Source of the DNA: Arenicellales bacterium
GTDB lineage: Bacteria; Pseudomonadota; Gammaproteobacteria; Arenicellales; JAJDZL01
DNA length: 64,000 nucleotides
Reading direction: 5' to 3'
NCBI GenBank assembly: GCA_958295885.1
Contig: OY282380.1
Coordinates: forward strand, 1,178,001-1,242,000
The position numbers and the translations under genes are program-made. Shown here in pieces: positions 17,944-26,930 of the stretch. The notes beneath the pieces were generated by a model that searched no databases, had not been told where the DNA came from, and saw only the letters and a list, made by a program, of their open reading frames with translations. Every line of letters starts with the position of its first letter. Position 1 is the stretch's first letter.

Positions 17944-18487
17944 AAAATGTTCGACAGCAAAACTCAGCTCCTCAACTTTCTGCTTTGGATTCATACTGGC
18001 GATAAATTCGAATTGCATCACCGCAAGCCAAACAGTTCTCGTTCAATCCGCTCAGATCTCATCGCTTGCCCGTGGATGCGCAGGAGACTGTGAAAGTATT
18101 GCCAAATTAGTTTAAATTAGTGGATTATGAATATCTTTCTTATTGTTTTTATTGATATAAATATTTGTTCTGATTCAGAAATCTACGAAAATGAGAATAC
18201 TTTCACAGCCTCGCAGGCGATGCCACACAAGCTGCAGACAGCAAAACTCCATGCAACAAAGTCACGATTCTTCTGCCGCTGCAACAGCACTCGCAGTTTA
18301 GTCCCGAATAAATCCCCCACCAAGTATGATGAAATTTGGCAATTAGCATGGCACCAACTACTGGAATTTTCAAAACGGTACAGTATGGTGCCTTATCGGC
18401 TCTGCTGCTCACCAGCTTTGACGCGGAAGGCACGATCTAATACAGCCTGCCATCAATGCCGCCAACCAGTTCTTTGTACTTCAGACG
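17944..18487. other. Intergenic region between importer operon and IS1595 remnant
   Basis: Apart from the possible MITE this region holds no supported gene. Open frames are short and overlap on opposite strands. Confidence 0.4.
18074..18224. mobile_element. Possible MITE with imperfect ~27-bp terminal inverted repeats
   Basis: The left end GGATGCGCAGGAGACTGTGA (continuing AAGTATT) and the reverse complement of the right end (18196-18224) match with few mismatches: GGCATCGCCTGCGAGGCTGT, continuing GAAAGTATT. The core between them is about 95 bases, A+T rich and non-coding. The core terminal motif GAGRCTGTGAAAG recurs at 23,300-23,320 in reverse orientation. This is the shape of a miniature inverted-repeat element. 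No target-site duplication was established. Confidence 0.5.
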
Positions 18488-19390
18488 CTATCCGATCATT
18501 CCTGCGGCTATGTCCTGCCTCTGTTGATTCGTATCCTGTTCGCGGATGTTACGCCGGTCAGCGAACTCATCGACATAACGATTCAGATGCTTTTTACTCA
18601 TTTTGTGGTAAGTGCCTTCGTGGGCTCTTTTGAGCATTGAACAAAACGATTCCATGCCGTTGATGTGAATCTTGGCGTCCACATACTCACCAACGCTGTA
18701 CCGAACCGTGTGATGATCGTAACCCTCAAGCATCTCGCAGCCTTGAAGTCATCTGCGTTGACTAACCTTCTTCTGCCGGTTCCTCGAAGAAGCCGTGTTA
18801 AGTGTCTCTTTTGGTGTTCTCAATCACCTGCGTTTGACCTGCTTTGATTCTCTTTCTTTCGCTCCGACAACCGAAGTTTTGCCTACTGCACCTATGCCGG
18901 CATTCAACTTCCTGTCTGCATGCTTGTTCTTTACCGATTCGTCCATATAGGTTTCGTCGACTTCGAAATCCCATTCATAAGGTCACTGTCATTTGCCAAA
19001 TCTTTGCTGATTCTATACAGCATAAACCAAGCGTACTTTTGCGTGATGCCTAAATCTCGATGCAGTTTCATGCTCGATACGCCTTTAAAAATTGTTGCGA
19101 TCAAATATATTGCAATCGCCCATTTTCGCAGAAAAATTTTAGAATCTCCGAGGATCGTTCCATGTCTGACCGAAAAATATTGGCGACAGTCTCGGCATCG
19201 GTGAGGCAGTGGTTTTCTGCTTTTTACTTCGTACGTATTCGTACCGCCACAACGATGACAGACTGCAATGCCATTTTTCCAAGGAATTGATTCAAACCAT
19301 TTACCAGCAGAATCTTTATCAGGATACATATCAAATAGTTCCACGAGGGATATCCGTTCTCTAAATGATTTTCCTGATGATTTCGTTTTC
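18488..19390 (-). pseudogene. IS1595-family transposase, frameshifted
   Basis: Read on the minus strand, the frame from about 19390 gives SLVELFDMYPDKDSAGKWFE, then a zinc ribbon (CHRCGG and HRCRDCRQYFSVRHGTIL). This is the standard N-terminus of IS1595 transposases. The DDE core continues in other frames around 18930-18740, with DETYMDE, KHADRKLNAG and AVGKTSVVGAKERE. The C-terminus (18488-18733) has YSVGEYVDAKIHINGMESF and the block GTYHKMSKKHLNRYVDEFADR. At least two frameshifts and stops separate these blocks, so the gene is dead. The motif order is complete, so this is a decayed full copy and not a fragment. I did not find its terminal repeats. Confidence 0.85.
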
Positions 19391-19645
19391 GATTCACTGG
19401 TTTGCCTATAGAATTAATTTCCAACGATCATGCATATTTGATACGAATTTTCAATGGTATAGTCAGGCATATAATTCCCAATTTTCTCAATCGGTCCGAA
19501 ATGCTTGCTGCTTGATTTCGTCCCATAGATCATCATTTCGGTCGAAACAGTCGTCGATAGCGTTCAAATCACCGAACCAAAATTCGCCTTGCCGATTGCA
19601 TACAGGCCAAGTATTTGTTTTGCAGTTCAGATTACATGTAATCAT

Positions 19646-20731
19646 TGGAAGAGATTCTTGAGCAATCTTGAAGCTTGGTTTTGGCCGCAGCCGAACGCGG
19701 GCCGCTCTTTTGGATTCAATTTGCGATGTCTTCTTCTTTCGAAGGTTTAATATGAACAACCCCAACCCTTTATCATCGAGGATATTCCATGTCAGAGTCC
19801 GATCATTCAGCCGCTTCCGGCAAAAAGCCTGCCAATATTCATGACGATTTCTTCAAGGATGTCTTTAAGGAGCGCAAATATGTCACCAGCCTGATTCGGG
19901 TGGGCGCACCAAAAGCGCTGTTTGAGATTATTGACTGGGATTCTTTGAGGCTCGAGTCGCAGTGGATTAAAGCAGACCGGCAGAAGGAGAAGTTGGCCGA
20001 TCTGGTGTTTTCCGCGACACTGAAAGACAGTGAGCGTACGGCCAGAATCGTCCTGTTGTTTGAGCACAAAAGCTATCGTGACAACTATCTGGACAAGCAG
20101 ATGGCCCACAATCAGTTTCTGATGTATCTGCAAAATGATTTTCAGTCGCTGATTGTGCCGATTGTGGTGTTTCAGGGTCCGTGGTTCAAGCATAGGTCGG
20201 TAACGTTCAGCAACCTGTTTTCCGACTATTCAGAACAGCATCTGCGAATTCTGACCGAGTATTCGGTCAACTTCCGATGTCTGCTGATTGATGTGAATGA
20301 AATTGATCGCCGGGGGGGGGCTGGCGGAAAAAACCAACATTGACGCGGTGATCCGTGCGATGTCCACGGTGCGAGACTTCGATGTGAGCGACCTGCCGGA
20401 TCTAATGGACCGAACCAGGCATGTTCCAGCCGAGAAGCGGGCAAGGATGTTCAAGTTGGGGCTTGGTTATGTTTGCGATTACAATTACGACATTAAACAG
20501 GATGACATACTGAAATTGGAAACCAAAACATCGGAGGAACAGCAGATGGTTCTTTCAGCTGTGGAAGCATTCAGGGAAGAAGGCCGGGCTGAAGGTCTCC
20601 AAGAAGTTCGTCAAGAATTTGCAGCGTATTTGCTGCAAAAAGGCATGGGGCCGGAGGAAATTGTCGAGGTGACGAAGCTCAGCCGGGAACAGGTCGAATC
20701 GCTTCAACAAAAGATTAACAGCACTTCGTAA
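19646..20731 (+). repeat. ~1.08-kb dispersed repeat, copy A (Rpn gene plus ~140 bp upstream)
   Basis: The sequence from GAGATTCTTGAGCAATCTT (19,650) through the Rpn-family gene to about 20,725 is closely similar to the reverse complement of 32,010-33,108. The match includes the untranslated leader (GGCCGCAGCCG, GGGCCGCTCTTTTGG, TGCGATGTCTTCTTCTTTCG, GAGGATATTCCATG). The two copies are inverted relative to each other about 11 kb apart. Confidence 0.85.
19789..20731 (+). pseudogene. Rpn-family recombination-promoting nuclease, frameshifted at a 9-G run
   Basis: Rpn proteins are PD-(D/E)XK nucleases related to transposases (PF04754 type). The first frame (19789-20343) contains DDFFKDVFKERKYVTSLI, the LADLVF Asp and the FEHKSYRD Glu-x-Lys of the nuclease site. 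It then enters a run of nine G (20312-20320) and ends shortly after. The rest of the protein (IDAVIRAMSTVRDFDVSDLP onward, to 20731) is in the frame 1 base off. The intact paralogue at 32010-32966 reads straight through at this point without a G run. With eight G (or five) the frame would be restored. This is therefore either a simple inactivating slip, a phase-variable tract, or a sequencing error. Confidence 0.85.
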
Positions 20732-21098
20732 CAAGACACTGGCAAAATTTGACGATGGCTTTTGTCAAAGTCAAATACAGACTGCAGCCCCTCCCCGAAA
20801 CAATAGCAATTTGTGAGCCCTGGCGAACCGTCAGTAAAGTTTGAAGCACTCACTCTTGATGTTCCGTCAAGTAAGACGCCGGACACTTTGAGTAATAAGT
20901 GTATTACCTCGGTCAGTGTAACGTCGCCTTAATCCGGCATGACATCCAATGGAAGATCGGATGGAAAATCAAACCATGCCTGCTGATGTGACAGAACTGT
21001 TTGTCCTGACTTTGAAGGATTTTTGTAAATGATTGATTTCATTGCATACTAAATTAAAACTATGTACAACATTTTTGCGCTTTGCTGAATTTGAACAT
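20732..21098. other. Intergenic stretch
   Basis: Nothing recognisable lies between the Rpn gene and the IS1634-like remnant. Both strands are broken by stops. Confidence 0.4.
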
Positions 21099-22877
21099 TT
21101 AATCTTTCTGCGATACCAAAGGCATCATCGACCTCCGTATTCTCATCGCCGCATATAGTTTCTTCGCCACTTTTCCCAACCGCATTGGAATCGCAGATCG
21201 CTGACTGGTTTTACGATGCTCAAAGACGCAATACAGTGCCATGAGCAAGGCATCCCGAATCACCTTCGGCGAATACCGTGCTGTTGCAGACCCATCCGAT
21301 ATTGCAGATGTTTCACATACATCAGAGTCATGAACGAAAGAGCGATATGCGCCTGAACTCGGTGCGGCGGGCGTCGAGTGAAAGATCGGCCGCATCTTCA
21401 TGATCGTGTTTGGTGATGCGAAAGCTCTGTTCGACCTGCCATAGCCCGCGACAATTCGACAGCGCATGGTCGTCGGGCATCGTCGGCACATTGGCAACCA
21501 CTCCATGCAAACCGTCCCATTGCTGCGCCTGTTCGATTTTGTTCGGGCTAACCAGCACGCGGCTGCTGTCCTGCATCCGCGCGAAGAGCTTGTAACCGCA
21601 GTAGCTCATCAGCACCTTGGGTCTTTGACTCCCGTTGAGTTTCTCCGGCAACTTGTTCACGGCTTTTTCCCGAACAGGACGGACCTTGCGCGCATGTTTC
21701 TTACAATGACTGACAATCACTCTTCGTTCACCGGCGAAAAAATACGAACCCCAATTTGTGGCGAGGACTGACATTAGTCTAAATCCAAGACCTGAGTTTT
21801 CAGCTTCTGCGGCAGGTTTTTTAAGCGAACGCCGACAATGTAATACCGGCCCACTTTCTGCAACTATTTGAGATTGTTGTCGTTCAACGCGCCTCGGTCG
21901 GTTACGCAATCACATTTTGCACCTTGAAATTCGCCCTTAGGCGTTCCGCCACCGACAGCAGATTTCGATGCTAATTCAATAGCGTCAAAAGTGCTAACGA
22001 AAAGTCGTCAGTTACCGCACTCGAAATTTCGCTCATTTGAAACAAACAAAAGTCCTTTTTCAGTTCGGTCAAGGATCAAGCGCATGTCTGTGCTTCGTTC
22101 ACGGTTTTTGTTTTTGGTGGTCGTCCGCGCCGTTTCGGTACTGGCGGCGGCACGACGTCAGTATGGGGTTTTCAGATTCTGCGGCATCAGGTCGCAGTGC
22201 CGTCAAAGACGATGACTGTTTCCTTCAATCTGAATGTCCACTGTTGGGCGTGTCGTTTCGTCGTGCCGGGCCTGCAGCTTGGTCAGCATCTGCTGCAAGG
22301 GCTAGGATTCGGCAACATTGCCCGGCAAAATTTCACAATAACACGGAAAACCGGCGCGGTTGATCGCCAGCACCATGCTGACTAGGGGACAGTCGCTGCG
22401 CTTCTGTTTGGAACGCCCGAAGCATTCCAGGCTGCTATTTTGACGACCATGGCAGTGAACATTGGTCAGATCGTAAAACACAACGGCAGCCGGAAGATCA
22501 AGCAGTTGGCGTTCGCGCTGCCACAGTCCCTGCTGCAGGTCGCTGCGATGTTTCCACAGCAGATCATTGAGACGATACAGTTTGCTCAGCGAAGGAGGGA
22601 GTGCCTGGTCCAGTTCCAAGATTTCCAAAATGGCGCTGTCTGACTTTATCTTAGACGCGGTAATTTTCGACCAGTCGGCAGGAGTTCTGGGGCTGTCCGT
22701 TTTTGCGGATGTAGGTTTTGACGGCTTTGATAAACATAGTCGGTAGTATTGATGAATAATCGGTGATTCACAAATAAACATGTACCAACATAAGACTAAA
22801 AACGAAATATTAGCAAATAACTTTCTTTTATAGGTAGAAAAGTAGAATGAATTTCTGACAAATGTCAGAAATACCAA
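21099..22877 (-). pseudogene. IS1634-like (IS4 superfamily) transposase, multiply frameshifted
   Basis: Minus-strand frames line up as one decayed transposase. The 5' part (22877 to about 22302) holds the block around VVFYDLTNVHCHGRQ and CFGRSKQKRSDCPLVSMVLA, with GFPCYCEILPGNVAE, which is the first catalytic Asp region of this family. The middle (about 22300-21800) is heavily shifted. The part at 21328-21909 has FFAGERRVIVSHCKKHARK, then LWQVEQSFRITKHD, the catalytic Glu region. The end at about 21120-21300 carries LLMALYCVFEHRKTSQRSAIP in another frame. Overall length (about 1.8 kb) is that of a full element, so it decayed in place. No passenger gene is present. Confidence 0.8.
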
Positions 22878-23619
22878 TTGAACATTCTACTGGATTGGGC
22901 AAAAATCATGAAAATGCCCAAATTCAGTGAACAAAGTGACGAACAAAGGTTGAATTCATGCAAACCGTTCAGCCCAGACCAGATCACCTGCCCGGCAATA
23001 CTCGATCCAAGCAAAATTTGGCATCAACCATGTCGGTTCGTTGCAAGCTGACGATTACCCGCCATTTCAATTTGAAATGGCACCACCCTGAAGATTGAAT
23101 GGCAATCAACACTGGTCTCAGAAACACGTCAATCACGGCTCAAGTGAATGCTTACAAATGTTTTAAAGATAGCTGATTCCAGCTGTCAGTAGAATCAGTC
23201 GTACGCACAACGGGCATTGACTGTCATTCTTCCTTACATGACTGAGCCCAATTGTTTTTGTTCTCCTACAACAGAATTACTCCAAAATATTTAAATTGTA
23301 ATGCTTTCACAGTCTCATTGGCGTAGTGCGAGCCAAAGCGTAGATTGGGCTGCGCTATTTTTGCTACAGCATGAAGCGATTGAGTTCTTTGGCTCCGTCG
23401 GCAGCGACGGTCTAGGGATGATTGACCCGAATGAGTGAAATCGAGGGTAGCAAAGCTCAAAATTGGCTTATTCAGGCTGATTTTTGGTGAAAATGGATGA
23501 AAAATTCCGATCTTTTCAGTTTAACGACAACTGAGTGCAAGATTTCTCAAACATTTTTTGCGCAGTACTCGATAGTCGTAAGAAGGCAGAGTTACATAGA
23601 TGTGCGTATAACTCCGAAT
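22878..23619. other. Intergenic region with hairpin and IR-like motif
   Basis: No gene is supported in this 0.74 kb. It contains a short palindrome (23061-23081, GCCATTTCA-ATT-TGAAATGGC) and, at about 23,298-23,325, a reverse-oriented copy of the GAGACTGTGAAAG motif found at the ends of the possible MITE. It forms the 3' flank of the PIN-domain gene. Confidence 0.45.
23061..23081. repeat. Perfect 9-bp-stem inverted repeat
   Basis: GCCATTTCA and TGAAATGGC pair around a 3-base loop. There is no T run after it on either strand, so a terminator role is uncertain. Confidence 0.5.
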
Positions 23620-24153
23620 TTAACATAACATATTATGATTTGCGGTTAATACCGATATTCCACAATTCTTGAAATCTCCATCGTCTGTGACCAACTTTAG
23701 GTTTTTGCACTTACACAGATTCCCAATAACTTGATCATTAAAATCAGTACCACCTTTTGCGTATTCATCAAGCAAGCTTTCTATATCCAAACTTGAAAAC
23801 TGATTTTCGATACGCGAACAATGACTCAGTACGCGCGTCATTTTGCCCGCTACTTCCTTAGCGATAGGTTTAAATTGGGAACTATTACGAAAAGCTTTGA
23901 AATGAAGTTGAGACCTTGTTTGCCGCCACAAAATTCTAGTGTGGGTGTTAATGAATTCTGAAACAATAAGAACATCAATATGAATAGAGCTTTGCGCCTC
24001 CAGAATTCGACGGAATGCCGAAGAGTAGACCATTTCCCTTGACCTATTATAATTTTGGGGGCCATAAATCAACAGCCATATGTTTGCATCTAGAAATAAT
24101 TCATCTTCCGGCTGAAATTCATAGTTTGCTATTGACAATGGTTTATTCACCAT
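23620..24153 (-). CDS. PIN-domain protein (predicted ribonuclease), third gene of GHKL-STAS-PIN operon
   Basis: The 177-residue protein has the features of a PIN-fold nuclease. They are an early acidic motif ELFLDANIWLLIYG (Asp22 with Asn24), Glu66 in VSEFIN, and the C-terminal acidic cluster GTDFNDQVIGNL (Asp137, Asp140) followed by LVTDDGDF (Asp157-Asp160). These acidic residues would bind Mg/Mn and cut RNA. The spacing and context differ from ordinary VapC toxins; no VapB-like antitoxin is next to it. Instead it starts 6 bases after the STAS-like gene, so all three genes are one transcription unit. I infer that the nuclease is the effector of a module controlled by the two upstream proteins. 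No experimental data for this combination are known to me. Confidence 0.8.
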   Translation of the reverse strand: MVNKPLSIANYEFQPEDELFLDANIWLLIYGPQNYNRSREMVYSSAFRRILEAQSSIHIDVLIVSEFINTHTRILWRQTRSQLHFKAFRNSSQFKPIAKEVAGKMTRVLSHCSRIENQFSSLDIESLLDEYAKGGTDFNDQVIGNLCKCKNLKLVTDDGDFKNCGISVLTANHNMLC

Positions 24154-24159
24154 AAAAAT

Positions 24160-24507
24160 CTATCCCAATTCTTCTTTCATTGCCTGCTCATAACTTTGAC
24201 GGTGCTTAAAGTATCGCTTCGCTGAATCGACAACGCGTCTAAGCAGCTCCTTATCATCGGGTTCTATGTCGACTGCCGTCAAAAGTTTACGAATTTGAAC
24301 TTCATCAAAATTACCGTATAACTGTCCGACCGCTACGTTTAGAAACGCAGAGGTTAAAGTGGACACATGAAGAAATGACAGAGCGACTGGCTGTTCTCGT
24401 CCTAGTGCGGCGGATAGACGATCGTACACTTTTTGACCATCACTCGATGCGACGCAAAAGGGACTTCCGACAACTTCGAATAATTTAATTTGTAGTCTTT
24501 TTTCCAT
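24160..24507 (-). CDS. STAS-like domain protein (DUF4325 family)
   Basis: This 115-residue cytoplasmic protein matches the STAS-like DUF4325 family in its key segments. It has a start region with GSPFCVASSDGQKVYDRLSAAL, then VALSFLHVSTLTSAFLNVAVGQLYG, the block in which the STAS anti-sigma-antagonist Ser/Thr segment would lie (STLTSAFLN). The family is often found next to GHKL-type ATP-binding proteins, which recalls SpoIIAA/SpoIIAB partner switching. Here it lies 10 bases after such an ATPase gene and 6 bases before a PIN nuclease gene. A regulatory role by phosphorylation or by protein-protein switching is inferred from the fold and the neighbours, not shown. Confidence 0.82.
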   Translation of the reverse strand: MEKRLQIKLFEVVGSPFCVASSDGQKVYDRLSAALGREQPVALSFLHVSTLTSAFLNVAVGQLYGNFDEVQIRKLLTAVDIEPDDKELLRRVVDSAKRYFKHRQSYEQAMKEELG

Positions 24508-24517
24508 TTTTGAGACC

Positions 24518-25393
24518 TCAGAAAATACTGCCAGATGTAATTTCAGAAGTTAGAGCATATGATTTCTGGTCTGCGGTGTTGATCTGTATATTCACAACCG
24601 TACCTGGGAATGGATGATCTAATCGCGTTACAGTAGTTTCCCTGTTTTTTCGACTCCAATAACCAGCATCAGAAACAATTTGAAAGCATCCATCATTTTG
24701 ATCAATGAATTCGCGAAGCAATTTTAACCCTAACCCACCTGGAATGTTTGTAGATTTAGTCGTGTGGAAGTCCCTTGTTGCCCAATCAATCGCTTCCTCT
24801 GGTTGAATATCTGAATTGAGATAACGGCGGACTCTTTCCGGTATACCAATTCCCAAATCTGCTACACTGAAAGCAAGTTGGCTTCTATTTGGAAAAAACT
24901 GTCCGCAGCTAAAGACTCCCCATTTCGTTTCAGAATGCAGTCCTGCATTGCTGAAAATTTCAAGAACACTCTTGCGAAACTCTTTTTTCAACCCGACTGA
25001 CATTGACGGCATTTCGTCACGGTCCATAAATTCACGCTCAATGTAGATGGAAAAATATTGATCATCCTTAATATCGAATCGACGGTAGGAAACTGTCGTG
25101 TCCCAAAGATCAGACATTGGTTCCCCACCATAGTGAATGAGAAATCCATTCTTCGATAGGACTTTCTCCACATTTGGAGAAACATTAATCAAACGAACTG
25201 AATTCAATTCGACACCCAACAAATATAATATTGCTCCGAGTGCCGCGCACATGTCCGCATCGAACCAAGTCGTTAATTGCATGTCAATTTCAATGACATC
25301 AAAGAAGCAGTCCTTAGTAGCTGCGTAAAGTTGTGTCAGCAATGCAATTCCATTCTGGTCGTGATGAACCTGATTTTGCAATAAGAATTTCAC
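24518..25393 (-). CDS. GHKL ATPase with N-terminal STAS-like region
   Basis: The 291 residues start at a GTG at 25393. The first ~95 residues (VIEIDMQLTTWFDADMCAALGAILYLL) look like a STAS-type fold. The rest is a histidine-kinase-like ATPase: N-box EIFSNAGLH (145-153, with Glu145 and Asn149), G1 box DLGIGIP (179-185) and G2 box GGLGLKLL (219-226). There is no DHp domain, phospho-acceptor His or membrane segment, so it is not a normal sensor kinase; it resembles anti-sigma-factor kinases such as SpoIIAB/RsbW. It heads a three-gene operon with a DUF4325 STAS-like protein and a PIN nuclease. The promoter should be in 25394-25560. Confidence 0.85.
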   Translation of the reverse strand: MKFLLQNQVHHDQNGIALLTQLYAATKDCFFDVIEIDMQLTTWFDADMCAALGAILYLLGVELNSVRLINVSPNVEKVLSKNGFLIHYGGEPMSDLWDTTVSYRRFDIKDDQYFSIYIEREFMDRDEMPSMSVGLKKEFRKSVLEIFSNAGLHSETKWGVFSCGQFFPNRSQLAFSVADLGIGIPERVRRYLNSDIQPEEAIDWATRDFHTTKSTNIPGGLGLKLLREFIDQNDGCFQIVSDAGYWSRKNRETTVTRLDHPFPGTVVNIQINTADQKSYALTSEITSGSIF

Positions 25394-25914
25394 ATCGTAA
25401 CCGCTTTGATTATCATATCGTATTTACTAGGAAATTCCTAGACTATGGCAACAGTTGCAGAGTCACTATGCAATTGAATCACTCCAAGTGCGACACGCAG
25501 ATATCTTCAAAGTTATTGACTGTGCAAACGGAAACCGATACATAAAGAGATATATCAATCTCATCTAGTATCTAAACATTGTTATCTGAAAACGATTCTA
25601 TCAGAGATACACCCAAATCCGAAATTTGAAATTCTGTTATGGATTAATCACCTACTATTGCATAGTATCAAAAATTTTATCTTGGTTACATGTCTGCCAT
25701 GGGTCTCCGCAGCAATTCTTGAGTTGATTAATTGCCAAAAGTACTGTGTGATGGGAAAAATTTCATGCAACTGCCAGTTCGCAGCCGTTAACTTCAATTC
25801 CGTCTTTGAATTGTACTCCTTCAATTGGACTTCTTCCTGTTGGACGCGCATTTTAGAAAATTCGAAAAGTGAATATTCTTCAATCTGAAAGATTCAGCTG
25901 CAGCTGGCTACCTA

Positions 25915-25953
25915 TTACACATAAATTAAGTCGGAACTTAACTTATGGTGTAA
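25915..25953. repeat. Near-perfect 17-bp-arm inverted repeat
   Basis: TTACACATAAATTAAGT and ACTTAACTTATGGTGTAA pair around CGGA with one bulge and one mismatch. It could be an operator, a transposon end or a transcript hairpin. It is close to, but not directly at, any gene start. Confidence 0.6.
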
Positions 25954-25964
25954 CCAGCCTTCTT

Positions 25965-25990
25965 TTTGGGTCTGCATGCGCAGACCCAAA
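25965..25990. terminator. Perfect 11-bp hairpin, bidirectional terminator candidate
   Basis: TTTGGGTCTGC pairs perfectly with GCAGACCCAAA around the loop ATGC. A run of T precedes the stem on the plus strand (which would read as A before the stem and T after it only on the other strand). The shape suits a terminator for minus-strand transcription leaving the IS4 remnant. Confidence 0.45.
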
Positions 25991-26040
25991 TCATGTGTTC
26001 GCGACAGCCACACCAATTGGATATAGCCTTCCCAAATTTT

Positions 26041-26930
26041 CTTGTATCCAGGTGGTGGATCATTTTTTCAATTCAAATAACCAGCGATCATGGCCATCGC
26101 CACCATACCGGTTCCGAGATTTTCCGGCACGGATAAGCGATATCTGCGTGTGAAATCCTCCAGCACCCCGATTTCGATCTCTCTGAACAGAACTTCCATC
26201 GGCAATTCCGGGGTTTCCTGACCCAGCAGCGTCATGGCTGCCAGCAGCGCCAGGCGATGACTGCGTTGATGGTGACCGCAGGCTCAATGCGCTCGCCTGT
26301 GCGATGCTGCAGAAACTCCACCCCGCAGCCGGATTTCAAATTCCGATGCCAGTCCTCTCAATGCGCCAGCGCAGAAGATAACACTGCACCACAGCGGTGG
26401 TCTGCTCCGCGCTGCTCACGGGCAAGCTGGTCAGCAATAACCACTCCAGCGCCTTGACCCCAAGCAGATTCAAGGGCCACTTGAAATTGTAACTCAGCGT
26501 CATCAGACTGAACTCGCCTCGCCGCGGGATGCTGCTTCATCCTTTGACGATGTTGGTCCACCACGTCCTCATGTTCCCAACAATCGATCCTACGCACAGC
26601 TGCTGTAATCCCAATTAATCCGTAGAAATAGTTCATAATTCGAAATAAACCGAACCCGCTCATCGCTGGTAGCTTTTCTGAAGAGCGGCCTTCGCCACTC
26701 CAATGACATTGACCGAATACAATCAGCAAAGGTACGGCGGTCCCCCAGCGCACACTGGCTACGGCTCAGTGTCATCTCCAACATCCGCAGAACCTGTCCG
26801 GCCGCCTGCGTGCCGCGTCCCTTCGCACCTCCCGGCAGGCCAATGGCATTTACTTAGTGATAAATACGTGTTGACTTAATAGTACGCACCTCGCGGACGA
26901 CTGTTTTCATTGAAATATGTTACTTTATGC
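26041..26930 (-). pseudogene. IS4-family (Tn5-like) transposase, internally deleted and frameshifted
   Basis: Minus-strand frames give an apparent N-terminal segment (CALGDRRTF near 26,740). After a large gap comes the C-terminal core of a Tn5-type transposase: VKALEWLLLTSLPVSSAEQT, then LLRWRIER (the Y/R-E region), and in the next frame ETPELPMEVLFREIEIGVLE. The DDE core before these is missing and the frame changes at least twice. It lies immediately downstream of the intact DruA-IS4 fusion gene on the same strand. It is a dead copy. Confidence 0.75.

Larger units (their letters stand above)
25394..26040. other. Intergenic region with two strong inverted repeats
   Basis: No gene is supported. 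The stretch carries the probable promoter of the GHKL-STAS-PIN operon at its left end and two adjacent hairpins at 25915-25990. Confidence 0.45.
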
